Below, one piece after another: positions 1 to 8,554 of a DNA stretch of 64,000 nucleotides. The first letter of the stretch is position 1; each line of letters opens with the position of its first letter. The position numbers and the translations under genes were made by a program. The notes under the pieces are model-generated. The model ran no database searches, had not been told where the DNA came from, and saw only the letters and a list, made by a program, of their open reading frames with translations. The DNA is from Candidatus Krumholzibacteriota bacterium (GTDB lineage Bacteria; Krumholzibacteriota; Krumholzibacteriia; Krumholzibacteriales; Krumholzibacteriaceae). Where the stretch lies: positions 1-64,000 of the forward strand of contig JAUWCL010000016.1 in the NCBI GenBank assembly GCA_030609325.1, in the 5' to 3' direction.

Positions 1-312
1 ATCACCAGCCTCGGAAACGTCGGCCCCGCGCTGAACCAGTCCGGAACGGCTGCAGGCGTAATTGGCGGAGAATGCTCAGATGTCTACGGCATCGTCGATG
101 CCGGTACGGCCCTTGTCTGCACCTGGGACACCCTGACGATCATCGTCTGGGATCAGGCCGGCACCGTCTACGATACGTGCGTACAGGCGATCCATGTGGT
201 CGAGCCTATACCCGTACCTCTCTTCACCGCTCCGGTCGTGACGATCCTGGTCCTTGCCATGATCCTCGCCGCCGCGGTCATCATGAAGAGGCACGCCGTA
301 AGCAAGGCCTGA
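1..312 (+). CDS. C-terminal end of a surface protein with exosortase-type sorting tail (5' truncated by window edge)
   Basis: The frame is open from base 1 and ends in TGA at 310-312, so only the last 103 residues are visible. The visible part looks like an extracellular beta-rich domain (SGTAAGVIGG, CTWDTLTIIVWD). It then has a tail of the sorting-signal kind: a short Pro-rich motif IPVPLFTAP, one hydrophobic helix (TILVLAMILAAAVIM) and a basic end (KRHAVSKA). This tripartite tail immediately precedes an exosortase gene, so this is probably its dedicated substrate. The motif resembles the IPTLxxWG class only loosely (IPxPLF). Function of the main body is unknown. Confidence 0.7.
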   Translation: MTSLGNVGPALNQSGTAAGVIGGECSDVYGIVDAGTALVCTWDTLTIIVWDQAGTVYDTCVQAIHVVEPIPVPLFTAPVVTILVLAMILAAAVIMKRHAVSKA

Positions 313-357
313 GAACCGAATTGCCGATGATATCGTGAGGTATTGAAAGAGTAACGG

Positions 358-918
358 TTGGGCCACGGAAAGAAGCCAGAAGGTCAAATAGGAGAGTCGC
401 GAGGGAGTTCACGATCCTTCCGCAGGGATTTTACCGTATTCCTGATTCTCTTCTTTGCCCTCTGGCTTTTTTCCTATTTATTGACCAGGAGATACCCCGG
501 AACAGTCACTGGAATGCAGCTTCTCGTGGCCGGGGAGCTCGACTGGTGCCTCGACAGGCTCGGATATCTGTTCACCAGGGTCGACTCCACGTTCACATTT
601 CACACAGACCATGGCGGCGAGCGGCTCATAGTAATCGCGGAGTGCACGGGGCTCTACACGACGATCATCTTCTATTCGATCATCGGGGCATACCCCGCGC
701 GGATAAGGGAGAAGATCACCGGGCTGCTGATCGGCATACCTTCCATCCACTTCCTCAACCTCGTGCGGATGGTGGTCGTCTCGCTCGTGCTTTATCACAG
801 GAGAGAACTGTTCGATTTCTTCCACGGGTATCTCTGGCAGGTGAGCTTCGTCATCTTCATGCTCCTGCTCGTGATATTCTGGATGGCGAAGATAGTCAAG
901 CCTCGCGAGGCGGGATAG
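358..918 (+). CDS. xrtH: Exosortase/archaeosortase family transpeptidase, XrtH-like
   Basis: A 186-residue multi-membrane-span protein with the three exosortase catalytic residues: Cys96 in ECTGLY, Arg137 in NLVRMV and His156 in FFHGYLWQ. Exosortases cut C-terminal sorting signals at the membrane and pass the protein on for surface attachment. The start used is TTG at 358 behind a GAAAGAG ribosome site, 45 bases after the presumed substrate gene; no ATG lies upstream of the first helix. The small size, together with the following membrane protein, suggests the exosortase H branch. The family is certain; the H subclass is inference. Confidence 0.85.
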   Translation: MGHGKKPEGQIGESRGSSRSFRRDFTVFLILFFALWLFSYLLTRRYPGTVTGMQLLVAGELDWCLDRLGYLFTRVDSTFTFHTDHGGERLIVIAECTGLYTTIIFYSIIGAYPARIREKITGLLIGIPSIHFLNLVRMVVVSLVLYHRRELFDFFHGYLWQVSFVIFMLLLVIFWMAKIVKPREAG

Positions 919-924
919 GCAGAT

Positions 925-1413
925 ATGATTGAAGCGAAAGAAAGAAAACCCGACATGAAGAGGATGCTGGTCTTCTTTGTCCGGTTTGTCGTAGTTTCGC
1001 TCGTCCTCTATGCCGCGTGGATGTTCATCGGGAAGTTCTATACGCTGATAGTGGCGTGGGGGGCGAAACCTCTTGTAGCCCTGACGGGGAACACGCTCAA
1101 CGTGGATCGGGTCCTGAATGTCTCAGAGGATATCTCTCTCAACCCGGTCGTCTACATCTCGCTTGTGATCGCTGTAACGGGAGTCGCCTGGAAGGAGAAG
1201 TTCAGGCCCGCGCTGATCGGAGTGCTCATCCTGACGGCGGCCAACATTATCACCGTCTTTTTCATGTTCCTCAGCGCGTTCACCCGCAGCGAGCAGTTGT
1301 GGACCGGGACGGAGTTCCTCAACCTTACGATCAACTTCTTCCTGCCCATCCTGCTCTGGGTCATGCTGATGCCGAAGGGCGACCTCCTGCCCGTCAGCTC
1401 TTTGCGCGACTGA
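925..1413 (+). CDS. Exosortase-associated integral membrane protein
   Basis: A 162-residue protein with about four hydrophobic segments (residues ~12-40, 70-90, 95-120 and 133-150), starting 6 bases after the exosortase stop. I recall a membrane protein family that regularly neighbours exosortase H, and this matches in size, topology and position, so a partner role in the sorting step is likely. No catalytic motif is visible. A second in-frame ATG lies at 955. The 3' end overlaps the convergent cysS gene by 20 bases. Confidence 0.65.
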   Translation: MIEAKERKPDMKRMLVFFVRFVVVSLVLYAAWMFIGKFYTLIVAWGAKPLVALTGNTLNVDRVLNVSEDISLNPVVYISLVIAVTGVAWKEKFRPALIGVLILTAANIITVFFMFLSAFTRSEQLWTGTEFLNLTINFFLPILLWVMLMPKGDLLPVSSLRD

Positions 1414-2824
1414 CCCTCGGCCCTCCCGGCCTGTCCTCTATAGTGAATCCGGCCTCGAGAACACTGCCGCGCAGCTCGTCCGCCCTGGCCCAGTCCTTCG
1501 ACTCCCTCGCCTCTTCCCTCTCCCGGACGATCTGCATGATATCTTCGGGGACGTCGCCTCCGGTCTTCGGAAGACCGCCGGCGAACAGCCCGAGTATCGA
1601 ATCGTACGTCTCGAGGTCGCCGAGCAGGGTGTCGAGCGACGCGGGCGATTTCGCCAGCCTTGCCGGATCTCCGCCGGTGATCGTGTTTGCCTCGCGGATC
1701 AGGCGGAAGATGTGGCCTATCGCCTCGGCGCTGTTGAAATCGTCGTCCATCGAGGCGAGGAAATCCTCTCGTACCTGCCGGGCGAGGCCGTCGATCTTTT
1801 CGTCTCGTCCTTCTTCATCCGCGTCGGCGCCGCGCGCCTCGTCGAGCCTGACGCAGAACTCGCGGATGCGCTCGAATCCGGCGGCTGCCTCCGCAAGCCT
1901 CTCGCGCCCGAACTCGCTGTTGCTCCTGAAATGGGTCGAGAGGAAGTAGAACCTCACCACCTCGCCGGAAAATTCCTTCCGTATGTCCTCGATAAGGAAG
2001 AAATGTCCCGTCGACTTCGACATCTTCTCGCCGCTGAGGTTGAGCAGGCCGTTGTGCATCCAGTATTTGACGTACTCTTTTCCCGTCGCCGCCTCGCTCT
2101 GCGCGATCTCGTTCTCGTGGTGAGGGAAGACGAGGTCCATCCCTCCGCCGTGCATGTCGAGGGTTTCGCCGAGGTACTTCATAGACATCACCGAGCACTC
2201 GATGTGCCACCCGGGACGTCCGGGGCCCCACGGGGAGTCCCACGCCGGCTCCCCCTCCTTGGCGCCCTTCCAGAGGGTGAAGTCGAGGGGGTCATCCTTC
2301 TCCTCGCCGACCTCGGTCCTCGTGCCGGACTGCAGGTCGTCTATCACCCTGCCCGAGAGCTTCCCGTACGAGGAAAATTTCCTCACCCGGTAGTAGACGT
2401 CGCTGCCGCCCTTGTAGGCGTACCCGTTCTCTTCGAGCTTCGAGATGAGCGCTATGATGTCGTCGATATGCTCCGTGGCCCTTGGATAGATGTCAGCCGG
2501 CAGGATGTTCAGTTCGCCTGCGAACCTGAAATACTCGTCGATGTTTCTCTGGGCTACTACCGTGAAATCGACGCCCTCGTCGTTCGCCTTCGATATGATC
2601 TTGTCGTCGACGTCGGTGAAGTTCTGCACGTACTTGACGTCGTACCCCCTGAACTTGAGGTAGCGCCTGATCAAGTCACCGGCGACGAAAGCAAGCATGT
2701 GCCCCATGTGCGGCTTGTCCTGGACGGTCATACCGCAGAAATAGATCCCGACCTTTCCCTCACGGACCGGCTGGAACTCCTCTTTTCTGCCCTTGTACCT
2801 GTTGTAAACCTGCAGTGACATCAA
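1394..2824 (-). CDS. cysS: Cysteine--tRNA ligase
   Basis: 476 residues, the usual length for CysRS, which charges tRNA-Cys in the cytoplasm. The HIGH-type signature is HMGHM at residues 39-43 and KMSKS is at 267-271. Likely zinc ligands are Cys30, Cys210 and the His/Glu of FPHHENE near 235-239. It is the last gene of the long minus-strand housekeeping run, 25 bases after the M42 peptidase, and overlaps the exosortase-associated gene tail to tail. Confidence 0.97.
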   Translation of the reverse strand: MMSLQVYNRYKGRKEEFQPVREGKVGIYFCGMTVQDKPHMGHMLAFVAGDLIRRYLKFRGYDVKYVQNFTDVDDKIISKANDEGVDFTVVAQRNIDEYFRFAGELNILPADIYPRATEHIDDIIALISKLEENGYAYKGGSDVYYRVRKFSSYGKLSGRVIDDLQSGTRTEVGEEKDDPLDFTLWKGAKEGEPAWDSPWGPGRPGWHIECSVMSMKYLGETLDMHGGGMDLVFPHHENEIAQSEAATGKEYVKYWMHNGLLNLSGEKMSKSTGHFFLIEDIRKEFSGEVVRFYFLSTHFRSNSEFGRERLAEAAAGFERIREFCVRLDEARGADADEEGRDEKIDGLARQVREDFLASMDDDFNSAEAIGHIFRLIREANTITGGDPARLAKSPASLDTLLGDLETYDSILGLFAGGLPKTGGDVPEDIMQIVREREEARESKDWARADELRGSVLEAGFTIEDRPGGPRVSRAKS

Positions 2825-2849
2825 CGTATTCCTTCCTCCCGCCTCCCGC

Positions 2850-3911
2850 TCAATATAGACCGGTGACGGTCTTCGCGTTCAGGACCCTCGTTACCTCGAC
2901 AAGCAGTTTTACGGCGCTGTCGAAATCCTTCCTGTGCACGATCCCGGCAGCACTGTGTATATAGCGTGTCGGAATCCCGATTACGAGCGTCGGGACCCCC
3001 GATTCGTTCAGATGGATCCGTCCCCCGTCGGTGCCGCCGAAGGGTATGGCGCTGAAGTGATACGGGATCTTCTTCCTGTCGGCGATGTCGGCGGCGAGAT
3101 CCCTGAGCTTCGTGTTTGGAATGAGCGTCGCGTCATAGACGCATATCGAGACTCCCGCGCCGAGCTTCTCGGATTCTTCCTCCGGAGAGCCGGGGAGGTC
3201 CCGGGCGATGTTGACGTCTACGGTGAAGCAGACATCGGGCGAGACGGCATGGCCGCTCGTCACGGCGCCCCTGATCCCGACCTCCTCCTGTACAGTACCC
3301 ACCGCGTAGACGCTGTTGGGCAGGCTCATCTTCGAGAGCTTCTGCATGACCTCGACAATGGCAACGCAGCCGAGACGATCGTCCCACGCCTTGGCCATGT
3401 ACGTCTTTCCGCCCGGCATCGCGGTAAAGGGGAATACCGGGACGACCGGGTCACCCGGCCTGATGCCGAGGCTTTCCGGCTTCTTCTTCCCGGTCAGGCC
3501 GACGTCGATGAACATGTCCTTCGGCTTGACCGGCTTGTTTCTCTCTTCCTTCTCGATGAGGAACGGGGATTTCGTGGCGACGACACCGGGGATGCCGCCC
3601 TTTCTCGTGATGATCCTCACCGGCAGGCCGACCAGCCTCGGCGGCCACCAGCCCCCGAGCGTATTGAATCTCACGAAATTCCCCGAGAAATGCGAGACCA
3701 TCAGCCCGATCTCGTCCATGTGGGCGGTCAGCATTATCCTGGGAGAATCGTTCCCCTTCGAGAGCTTCCCTATGAACGATCCGAGACGGTCGCCGCCGAC
3801 CTCGGCGATCTTCCCGAGATGCTTCTTCATCAGGGCGAAGACCTCGCCCTCGGCGCCGGAGACTCCCGCCGCCTCGGTGAACTCCTTCATAAGATTTTCT
3901 ATACGGTCCAT
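2850..3911 (-). CDS. M42 family metallo-aminopeptidase
   Basis: 353 residues with the complete M42 (FrvX/TET aminopeptidase) metal site: His64 and Asp66 in AHMDE, Asp177 or 178 in WDDRLG, Glu209-Glu210 in QEEVG, Asp232, and His319 in RYIHS. FGGTDGG at 291-297 is also typical. It is a cytosolic di-metal peptidase, often a dodecamer, that trims peptides. The open frame extends upstream to 4109, but that part is antisense-like sequence inside ddl. The ATG at 3911 with GGGGA just before it gives the family's normal N-terminus. It lies 11 bases after ddl. Confidence 0.92.
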   Translation of the reverse strand: MDRIENLMKEFTEAAGVSGAEGEVFALMKKHLGKIAEVGGDRLGSFIGKLSKGNDSPRIMLTAHMDEIGLMVSHFSGNFVRFNTLGGWWPPRLVGLPVRIITRKGGIPGVVATKSPFLIEKEERNKPVKPKDMFIDVGLTGKKKPESLGIRPGDPVVPVFPFTAMPGGKTYMAKAWDDRLGCVAIVEVMQKLSKMSLPNSVYAVGTVQEEVGIRGAVTSGHAVSPDVCFTVDVNIARDLPGSPEEESEKLGAGVSICVYDATLIPNTKLRDLAADIADRKKIPYHFSAIPFGGTDGGRIHLNESGVPTLVIGIPTRYIHSAAGIVHRKDFDSAVKLLVEVTRVLNAKTVTGLY

Positions 3912-3922
3912 ATCTCCCCTCG

Positions 3923-4936
3923 CTATCTGCCCCTCTCGCGGGCCATCATGCATATCCTCTCTACAAGCTCGCCGAACGGCAGGCCGGCCTCGGCCGCCGC
4001 CATCGGAACGAGGCTGAGCTCGGTCATCCCCGGCAGTGTGTTGACCTCGAGACAGAAGGGCTCGCCTTCCTCGCTCAGCCGGAAATCGACCCTCGCATAA
4101 TCCCTGCATTCAAGCGCGTTCCAGGCAAGGAGCGCCTCGCGCTTTATCCGCTCCTCGATCGGTCTGTCCACCCTCGCGGGGACCTCGTACCCGCTCGTTC
4201 CCTTCGTATATTTCCTCGTATAATCGTAAAAACCGCCTTCCGGGATGATCTCGACGAGCGGCAGGGCCTCGCCCTCGAGAACGGCGGCGGTTACCTCCCT
4301 GCCCGGTATGTATCTCTCGACGAGCAGCTCGCTGCCGTACTGCACCGATTCGTCGAGCGCAGCGACAAGATCTTCGGGCTTCTCGACGAAGGAGAATCCG
4401 ACGCTCGAGCCCTGGTTGTTCGGCTTTATCACGACGGGGAATCCGATCCCCGCCTCGATCGTCTCCATGATACGGTGAAGCTCCACGTCGCCACCGCCCA
4501 TCGTAAGCAGGTGCGGGGCGGTCTGTACGCCCGCCTCGCTGAAAAGGGCCTTGGCCCTGTCTTTATTCATCGCGAGCGCGCTGCCGAGCACCCCGGTGCC
4601 GGTGTAAGCCTTGCCCGCCGTCTCGAGCAGCGCCTGTACGGTGCCGTCCTCTCCGGCTCCGCCGTGGAGCCCGATAAAGACAAGCTCCGCCTCGAGGATC
4701 CTCGGGAGCTTGAGCCACTCGAAGACACTGTCGGCCGGAAGGGCGGGAATCGCCTCGGGCGGCGTGTCCCCTATCACCGCGAGGCAGGAATCGGCCTGAT
4801 CCGCAGCCGGGAGCGCCGGATCGACGGGGCAGACCCTGTGCCCGCGCCTTCGGAGCGCCTCGAGAACGCCCTGCCCGCTTACGAGGGATACCTCTCTCTC
4901 CTCTGACAGCCCTCCCATCAGGACCGCGATATTCAT
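3923..4936 (-). CDS. ddl: D-alanine--D-alanine ligase
   Basis: About 337 residues of an ATP-grasp ligase that makes the D-Ala-D-Ala dipeptide for peptidoglycan. It starts with MNIAVLMGGLSEERE (nucleotide-fold start of Ddl) and has VIKPNNQGSSVG, the loop GFYDYTRKY, and the metal-binding end LEVNTLPGMTE. The start chosen is ATG 4936, which has AAGGG five bases upstream and gives the family N-terminus. ATGs at 4957 and 4954 are in frame and overlap the gltX stop as ATGA, so translational coupling from gltX is possible. Confidence 0.95.
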   Translation of the reverse strand: MNIAVLMGGLSEEREVSLVSGQGVLEALRRRGHRVCPVDPALPAADQADSCLAVIGDTPPEAIPALPADSVFEWLKLPRILEAELVFIGLHGGAGEDGTVQALLETAGKAYTGTGVLGSALAMNKDRAKALFSEAGVQTAPHLLTMGGGDVELHRIMETIEAGIGFPVVIKPNNQGSSVGFSFVEKPEDLVAALDESVQYGSELLVERYIPGREVTAAVLEGEALPLVEIIPEGGFYDYTRKYTKGTSGYEVPARVDRPIEERIKREALLAWNALECRDYARVDFRLSEEGEPFCLEVNTLPGMTELSLVPMAAAEAGLPFGELVERICMMARERGR

Positions 4937-4953
4937 CTTTTCCCTTCTGCTCA

Positions 4954-6405
4954 TCATCTCCCCAGCCTCGAAATATTCTCAATGGCGGCGGTGATCGAAC
5001 CGGCGACGTCTTCTATGCCCCTGATGACCAATATCGACGAGAGGTCCGGGCCGTGCGCCATCCCCGTGACCGCGATCCTCAGCGGCATGTAGAGCCCCCT
5101 GCCCTTTACTCCCGTCTCTTTACCCGTTTCCTTTATAGCCGTCCTGACCGGTCCCTCGCTCCAGTCGGAAAGGACCGAAAACCTGTCCTTCAGCGCGGCA
5201 AGCATTCCGTCCGAGCCGGACATCGCCTCGAGTGCATCGTCGTCGTATTCGGGCGGACCCGGCATGAACGACGCCGCCTCGGCCGCGAGCCTCTCGAAAC
5301 AGGGCAGGTTCTCCGACGCTATGTCGAAGATCCGCGCCAGTTCGTCGCGGCCGTACCGCTGCCTCATCCGCGCCGGGAAGAAGGGCAGCGCCTGCTCGAA
5401 GTAGCGCTCCGAACCGCCCTCGCGGACGTGGTTGGCGCTTACCCAGTTCAGCTTGTCCTCGTCAAAGACGCTCGGGCTGTCCGATACGCGCGACAGATCG
5501 AACTCGGAGACCAGATCGTCGGCCGACAGTATCTCGCTCTCGCCCCTGGTCGACCAGCCGAGGAATGCGAGATAGTTGACGAGCGCCTCCGGCGGATATC
5601 CCCGTTCCCGGTAATCCTCTATGTTGGGCGCGCCGTGCCTCTTGCTCAGCTTCGCCCGGTCGCTTCCCAGTATCAGGGGGATGTGAGCGAACCGCGGAAC
5701 GGGCATCCCCAGCGCCTTGTAGACGAGGAGCTGGCGGACAGTGTTCGAGAGATGCTCCGCCCCCCTTATTACATGGGTGATCTCCATATGGCCGTCGTCG
5801 ACCGCGACGGCAAAGTTGTAGGTGGGCATCCCGTTCGAACGCATTATCACGAAGTCGCCGACCATGTCGGGAGGGAACTCGACCGTTCCCCTCGCCATGT
5901 CCTCCACGATCCTGGCCTCATCGCTTTCAGGCACGAGGAACCTCACGCTCTCCGGAAGGCCGGCATCTCTCTTTTTCTTCCGTTCCTCCTCGCCGAGGTT
6001 TCTGCATGTGCCGTCGTACCTCGGAGGGCGGCCCTCCGCCTTCGACGCCTCGCGCTTCCTCTCAAGCTCCTCCTCGGTACAGAAACAGGGATAAGCCCTG
6101 CCCGCCTCAACGAGTTTATCGGCGTATTCCCTGTAGCTCTCCATGCGCTCCGACTGCCGGTAGGGACCGTGCCCGCCGTCTTTCCCGGGTCCCTCGTCCC
6201 ATTCGAGCCCGAGCCATCGGATATCGTCGAGCAGGCCCTGTTCGAGTTCCCTGCTCGACCTCTCCAGGTCCGTATCCTCTATCCTCAGTATGAAACTCCC
6301 GCCCTCGTGCCTGGCGAAGAGCCAGTTGAAAAGGGCCGTTCTCGCCCCGCCTATGTGCAGGCGTCCGGTCGGGCTGGGAGCGAATCTCACTCTTACATCG
6401 GGCAA
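4954..6405 (-). CDS. gltX: Glutamate--tRNA ligase
   Basis: 483 residues. Class I signature FAPSPTGRLHIGGARTA lies at the N-terminus and KLSKRHG in the catalytic core. Cys residues in YPCFC and a later YDGTC resemble the GluRS zinc site. It charges tRNA-Glu, and possibly tRNA-Gln if the organism relies on amidotransfer, which this window cannot show. It sits between ispF and ddl, and its TGA overlaps an in-frame ATG of ddl. Confidence 0.96.
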   Translation of the reverse strand: MPDVRVRFAPSPTGRLHIGGARTALFNWLFARHEGGSFILRIEDTDLERSSRELEQGLLDDIRWLGLEWDEGPGKDGGHGPYRQSERMESYREYADKLVEAGRAYPCFCTEEELERKREASKAEGRPPRYDGTCRNLGEEERKKKRDAGLPESVRFLVPESDEARIVEDMARGTVEFPPDMVGDFVIMRSNGMPTYNFAVAVDDGHMEITHVIRGAEHLSNTVRQLLVYKALGMPVPRFAHIPLILGSDRAKLSKRHGAPNIEDYRERGYPPEALVNYLAFLGWSTRGESEILSADDLVSEFDLSRVSDSPSVFDEDKLNWVSANHVREGGSERYFEQALPFFPARMRQRYGRDELARIFDIASENLPCFERLAAEAASFMPGPPEYDDDALEAMSGSDGMLAALKDRFSVLSDWSEGPVRTAIKETGKETGVKGRGLYMPLRIAVTGMAHGPDLSSILVIRGIEDVAGSITAAIENISRLGR

Positions 6406-6421
6406 ATCTTCAAACCTTTCA

Positions 6422-6901
6422 TCAGGCCGTCTCCTCGAGCAGGACGACGGCCCTCGCCGCTATGGCGCGCTTCTCGCCGACCGGCCCGAGGCCCTCTCCC
6501 CGCGTCGCCTTCACCGAGATCCTGCCGGGATCCGTTCCCGCCGCCGCGGCCATCGCCTCCGCCATAGCCTCCGAATGGGGAGATATCTCCGGCTGCTCGG
6601 CGTGGACGATGCAGTCCGCGTTGACCAGCCTGTATCCTTTCTCCGCCGCCATCGCCGCCACCTTCTCGAGGAGCCTGAGGCTGTCGATATCCCGGTATTC
6701 CTCCGTCTCGGGGAAATGCCGGCCGAGATCGCCCTCGCCGATCGCACCGAGAATCGCGTCGCAGAGGGCATGGACGAGCACATCGGCATCCGAGTGGCCG
6801 GCAAGGCCCATTTTATATTGGAGACGCACCCCGCCCATCACGAGCGGCCTGCCCTCGACCAGCGGGTGTATGTCGTATCCTATTCCGATCCTCATTCCCA
6901 T
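6422..6901 (-). CDS. ispF: 2-C-methyl-D-erythritol 2,4-cyclodiphosphate synthase
   Basis: 159 residues, normal for IspF, the trimeric zinc enzyme forming MEcPP in the MEP isoprenoid pathway. GYDIHP (residues 8-13) and the GHSDADVL loop carry the metal ligands, and the C-terminus has the family's KATRGEGLG segment. A second ATG two codons in (6895) is equally acceptable as start. It follows ispD by 9 bases, a classic ispD-ispF pair kept as separate genes. Confidence 0.97.
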   Translation of the reverse strand: MGMRIGIGYDIHPLVEGRPLVMGGVRLQYKMGLAGHSDADVLVHALCDAILGAIGEGDLGRHFPETEEYRDIDSLRLLEKVAAMAAEKGYRLVNADCIVHAEQPEISPHSEAMAEAMAAAAGTDPGRISVKATRGEGLGPVGEKRAIAARAVVLLEETA

Positions 6902-6910
6902 TACCCCGAC

Positions 6911-7627
6911 TCAGTCCTCATCCGAACCGGAAAACTCGAGTTTCGTGCCCGAGAGAAAGCTCGTCACTATCTCGAGATCGTTCTTTACGGTGACCTTGAC
7001 GTTCCACCTCTCGCCATCGACGACCTTGACGGGCATCCCCGCGGCGAGCACGAGGGAGCTCTCGTCGGTCATCTTCTGCTCCGACCCTTCGGCGGCCTCG
7101 AACGCCTTCCTCAAGACTTCAGTCCTGAATCCCTGCGGGGTCTGTATGCCGACGACGCGGTCTCTCGGAACGATCGCCTCGAGCTCTTCCCCCCTCAGCC
7201 TCCCGAGGGTGTCGGTCATATGAAGGGCCGGCACCGCGGCGCCCGTCTCCCGCACGCCCGCGATCACGCGCTCTATCAGCGCCGGGGACACGAACGGCCT
7301 CGCCGCGTCGTGCACGAGGACGATATCGGCGTCGCCCGCCGCTTCGAGGCCTATCGCGACCGACTCCTGCCTCGTCTCCCCGCCGGTCGTCACCGCGGCT
7401 TCGATGCCGGTGAAGTTCTCCGCCAGATCCTCCTCGGCCTGCTGCTCCCATCCCTCGGGGACCATCACCACGAAACGCGATATTCCGTCCCAGGCGCTCA
7501 GGCTCTTCAGCGACCTGACGAGGAGCGTCAGGCCCTCGACCGGATGAAACGTCTTCGGCGTCTCCCGTCCGAATCTCTTGCCTCTCCCCGCCGCCGCGAC
7601 GAGGCAAACGATCTTCTCGTCATCCAT
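6911..7627 (-). CDS. ispD: 2-C-methyl-D-erythritol 4-phosphate cytidylyltransferase
   Basis: 238 residues of a cytidylyltransferase that forms CDP-methylerythritol in the MEP pathway. The nucleotide-binding start VAAAGRGKRFG, the VHDAARPFV motif and VGIQTPQGF are all present. Its ATG overlaps the mlaD stop (TAATG), so it is translated in a coupled way with the lipid transport genes although the functions are unrelated. Confidence 0.97.
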   Translation of the reverse strand: MDDEKIVCLVAAAGRGKRFGRETPKTFHPVEGLTLLVRSLKSLSAWDGISRFVVMVPEGWEQQAEEDLAENFTGIEAAVTTGGETRQESVAIGLEAAGDADIVLVHDAARPFVSPALIERVIAGVRETGAAVPALHMTDTLGRLRGEELEAIVPRDRVVGIQTPQGFRTEVLRKAFEAAEGSEQKMTDESSLVLAAGMPVKVVDGERWNVKVTVKNDLEIVTSFLSGTKLEFSGSDED

Positions 7628-8520
7628 TAAAACACCTCGATCTTCAGATACTTCTTCGGGTTTGCCTTTATATCGGTAACAAGCTCGTCAAGTCCGGTGA
7701 TGGCCGATTCGAGCTTGTATAGCAGCTCCTTGTCGTTCAGCAGGGCGCCCATAGTGCTGTCGGTGTTGTTGAGCCTCTCCGTCACGTCCTTCAGCGCGGC
7801 GGTCAGCTCGCCGACGCTGGCAGCGAGATCGGGCAGCTTCTTCGCCGCTCCGTCGAGGTTTGCGATGATGCCGTCGAGCTTCGTCTCGTTGCGCGCCATC
7901 AGCGAGTCGGCCCTGATCGCCGATGAGCTGAATGCGGCGACTCCCGTCTTCAGCTCCGGCGAGAGATCCCTGACCATCACTCTGATCTGCTCGCTCGCGT
8001 CGGCGAGATTCTTCAGCGTCTTGGCGATCTCCTCTCCTCTGAGGACCTCGGCGATCTCCCGTATGTCGGCGGTCAGCCAGTGAAGGTCCTCCATCACCTT
8101 GCCCATCGACGCCAGCGCTTCCGACATCCCCGGGTCGTATACACCCTCGATGATCGAGCCCGGCTCCAGTACCACCTCGGACCGCCCGACGATGATCGTC
8201 ACGATCCTCTCGCCCATGATCCCCTGCGACTGCAGGACGACCTTCGAGTCCTCCGGGATCTTCGTCTCGATACCGATCGACATCGTCACGATCACGTCGC
8301 GCTCGCGCAGGACGACCCCGGTGACCTCACCCCTCTCGACGCCGTTCACGTTGACGGCATCGCCGGAACTGACGCCTCCCACCATCGGGAACACCGCGTG
8401 CACCTCGTACCGTTCGCCGCGCAGCTTGAATCCCTCGAGCCACATCATCCCTGCCGAGAAGACGAGTATCGCGATGAAGACCGTGAATCCGACTTTCAGC
8501 TCGAGCGCTTTGTATTCCAT
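7627..8520 (-). CDS. mlaD: MCE domain lipid transport protein MlaD
   Basis: 297 residues with one N-terminal membrane helix (about residues 8-27), an MCE domain (about 36-115, with GGVSSGDAVNVNGVERG) and a long helical region to the C-terminus. This is the substrate-binding MCE subunit of an ABC system moving phospholipids between inner and outer membranes. The start at 8520 is preceded by AGGAGAGG and gives the normal MEYKALELKVG start; the open frame runs further up to 8583 without support. Order mlaE-mlaF-mlaD fits a single transporter. Confidence 0.93.
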   Translation of the reverse strand: MEYKALELKVGFTVFIAILVFSAGMMWLEGFKLRGERYEVHAVFPMVGGVSSGDAVNVNGVERGEVTGVVLRERDVIVTMSIGIETKIPEDSKVVLQSQGIMGERIVTIIVGRSEVVLEPGSIIEGVYDPGMSEALASMGKVMEDLHWLTADIREIAEVLRGEEIAKTLKNLADASEQIRVMVRDLSPELKTGVAAFSSSAIRADSLMARNETKLDGIIANLDGAAKKLPDLAASVGELTAALKDVTERLNNTDSTMGALLNDKELLYKLESAITGLDELVTDIKANPKKYLKIEVF

Positions 8521-8554
8521 CTGCCTCTCCTGATATTCGCCCGCATCACGGGGC

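Noticed and set aside
3912-4109. N-terminal extension of the M42 peptidase to 4109
   Set aside because: The added 66 residues overlap ddl in another frame and are not part of the M42 family; ATG 3911 has a ribosome site.
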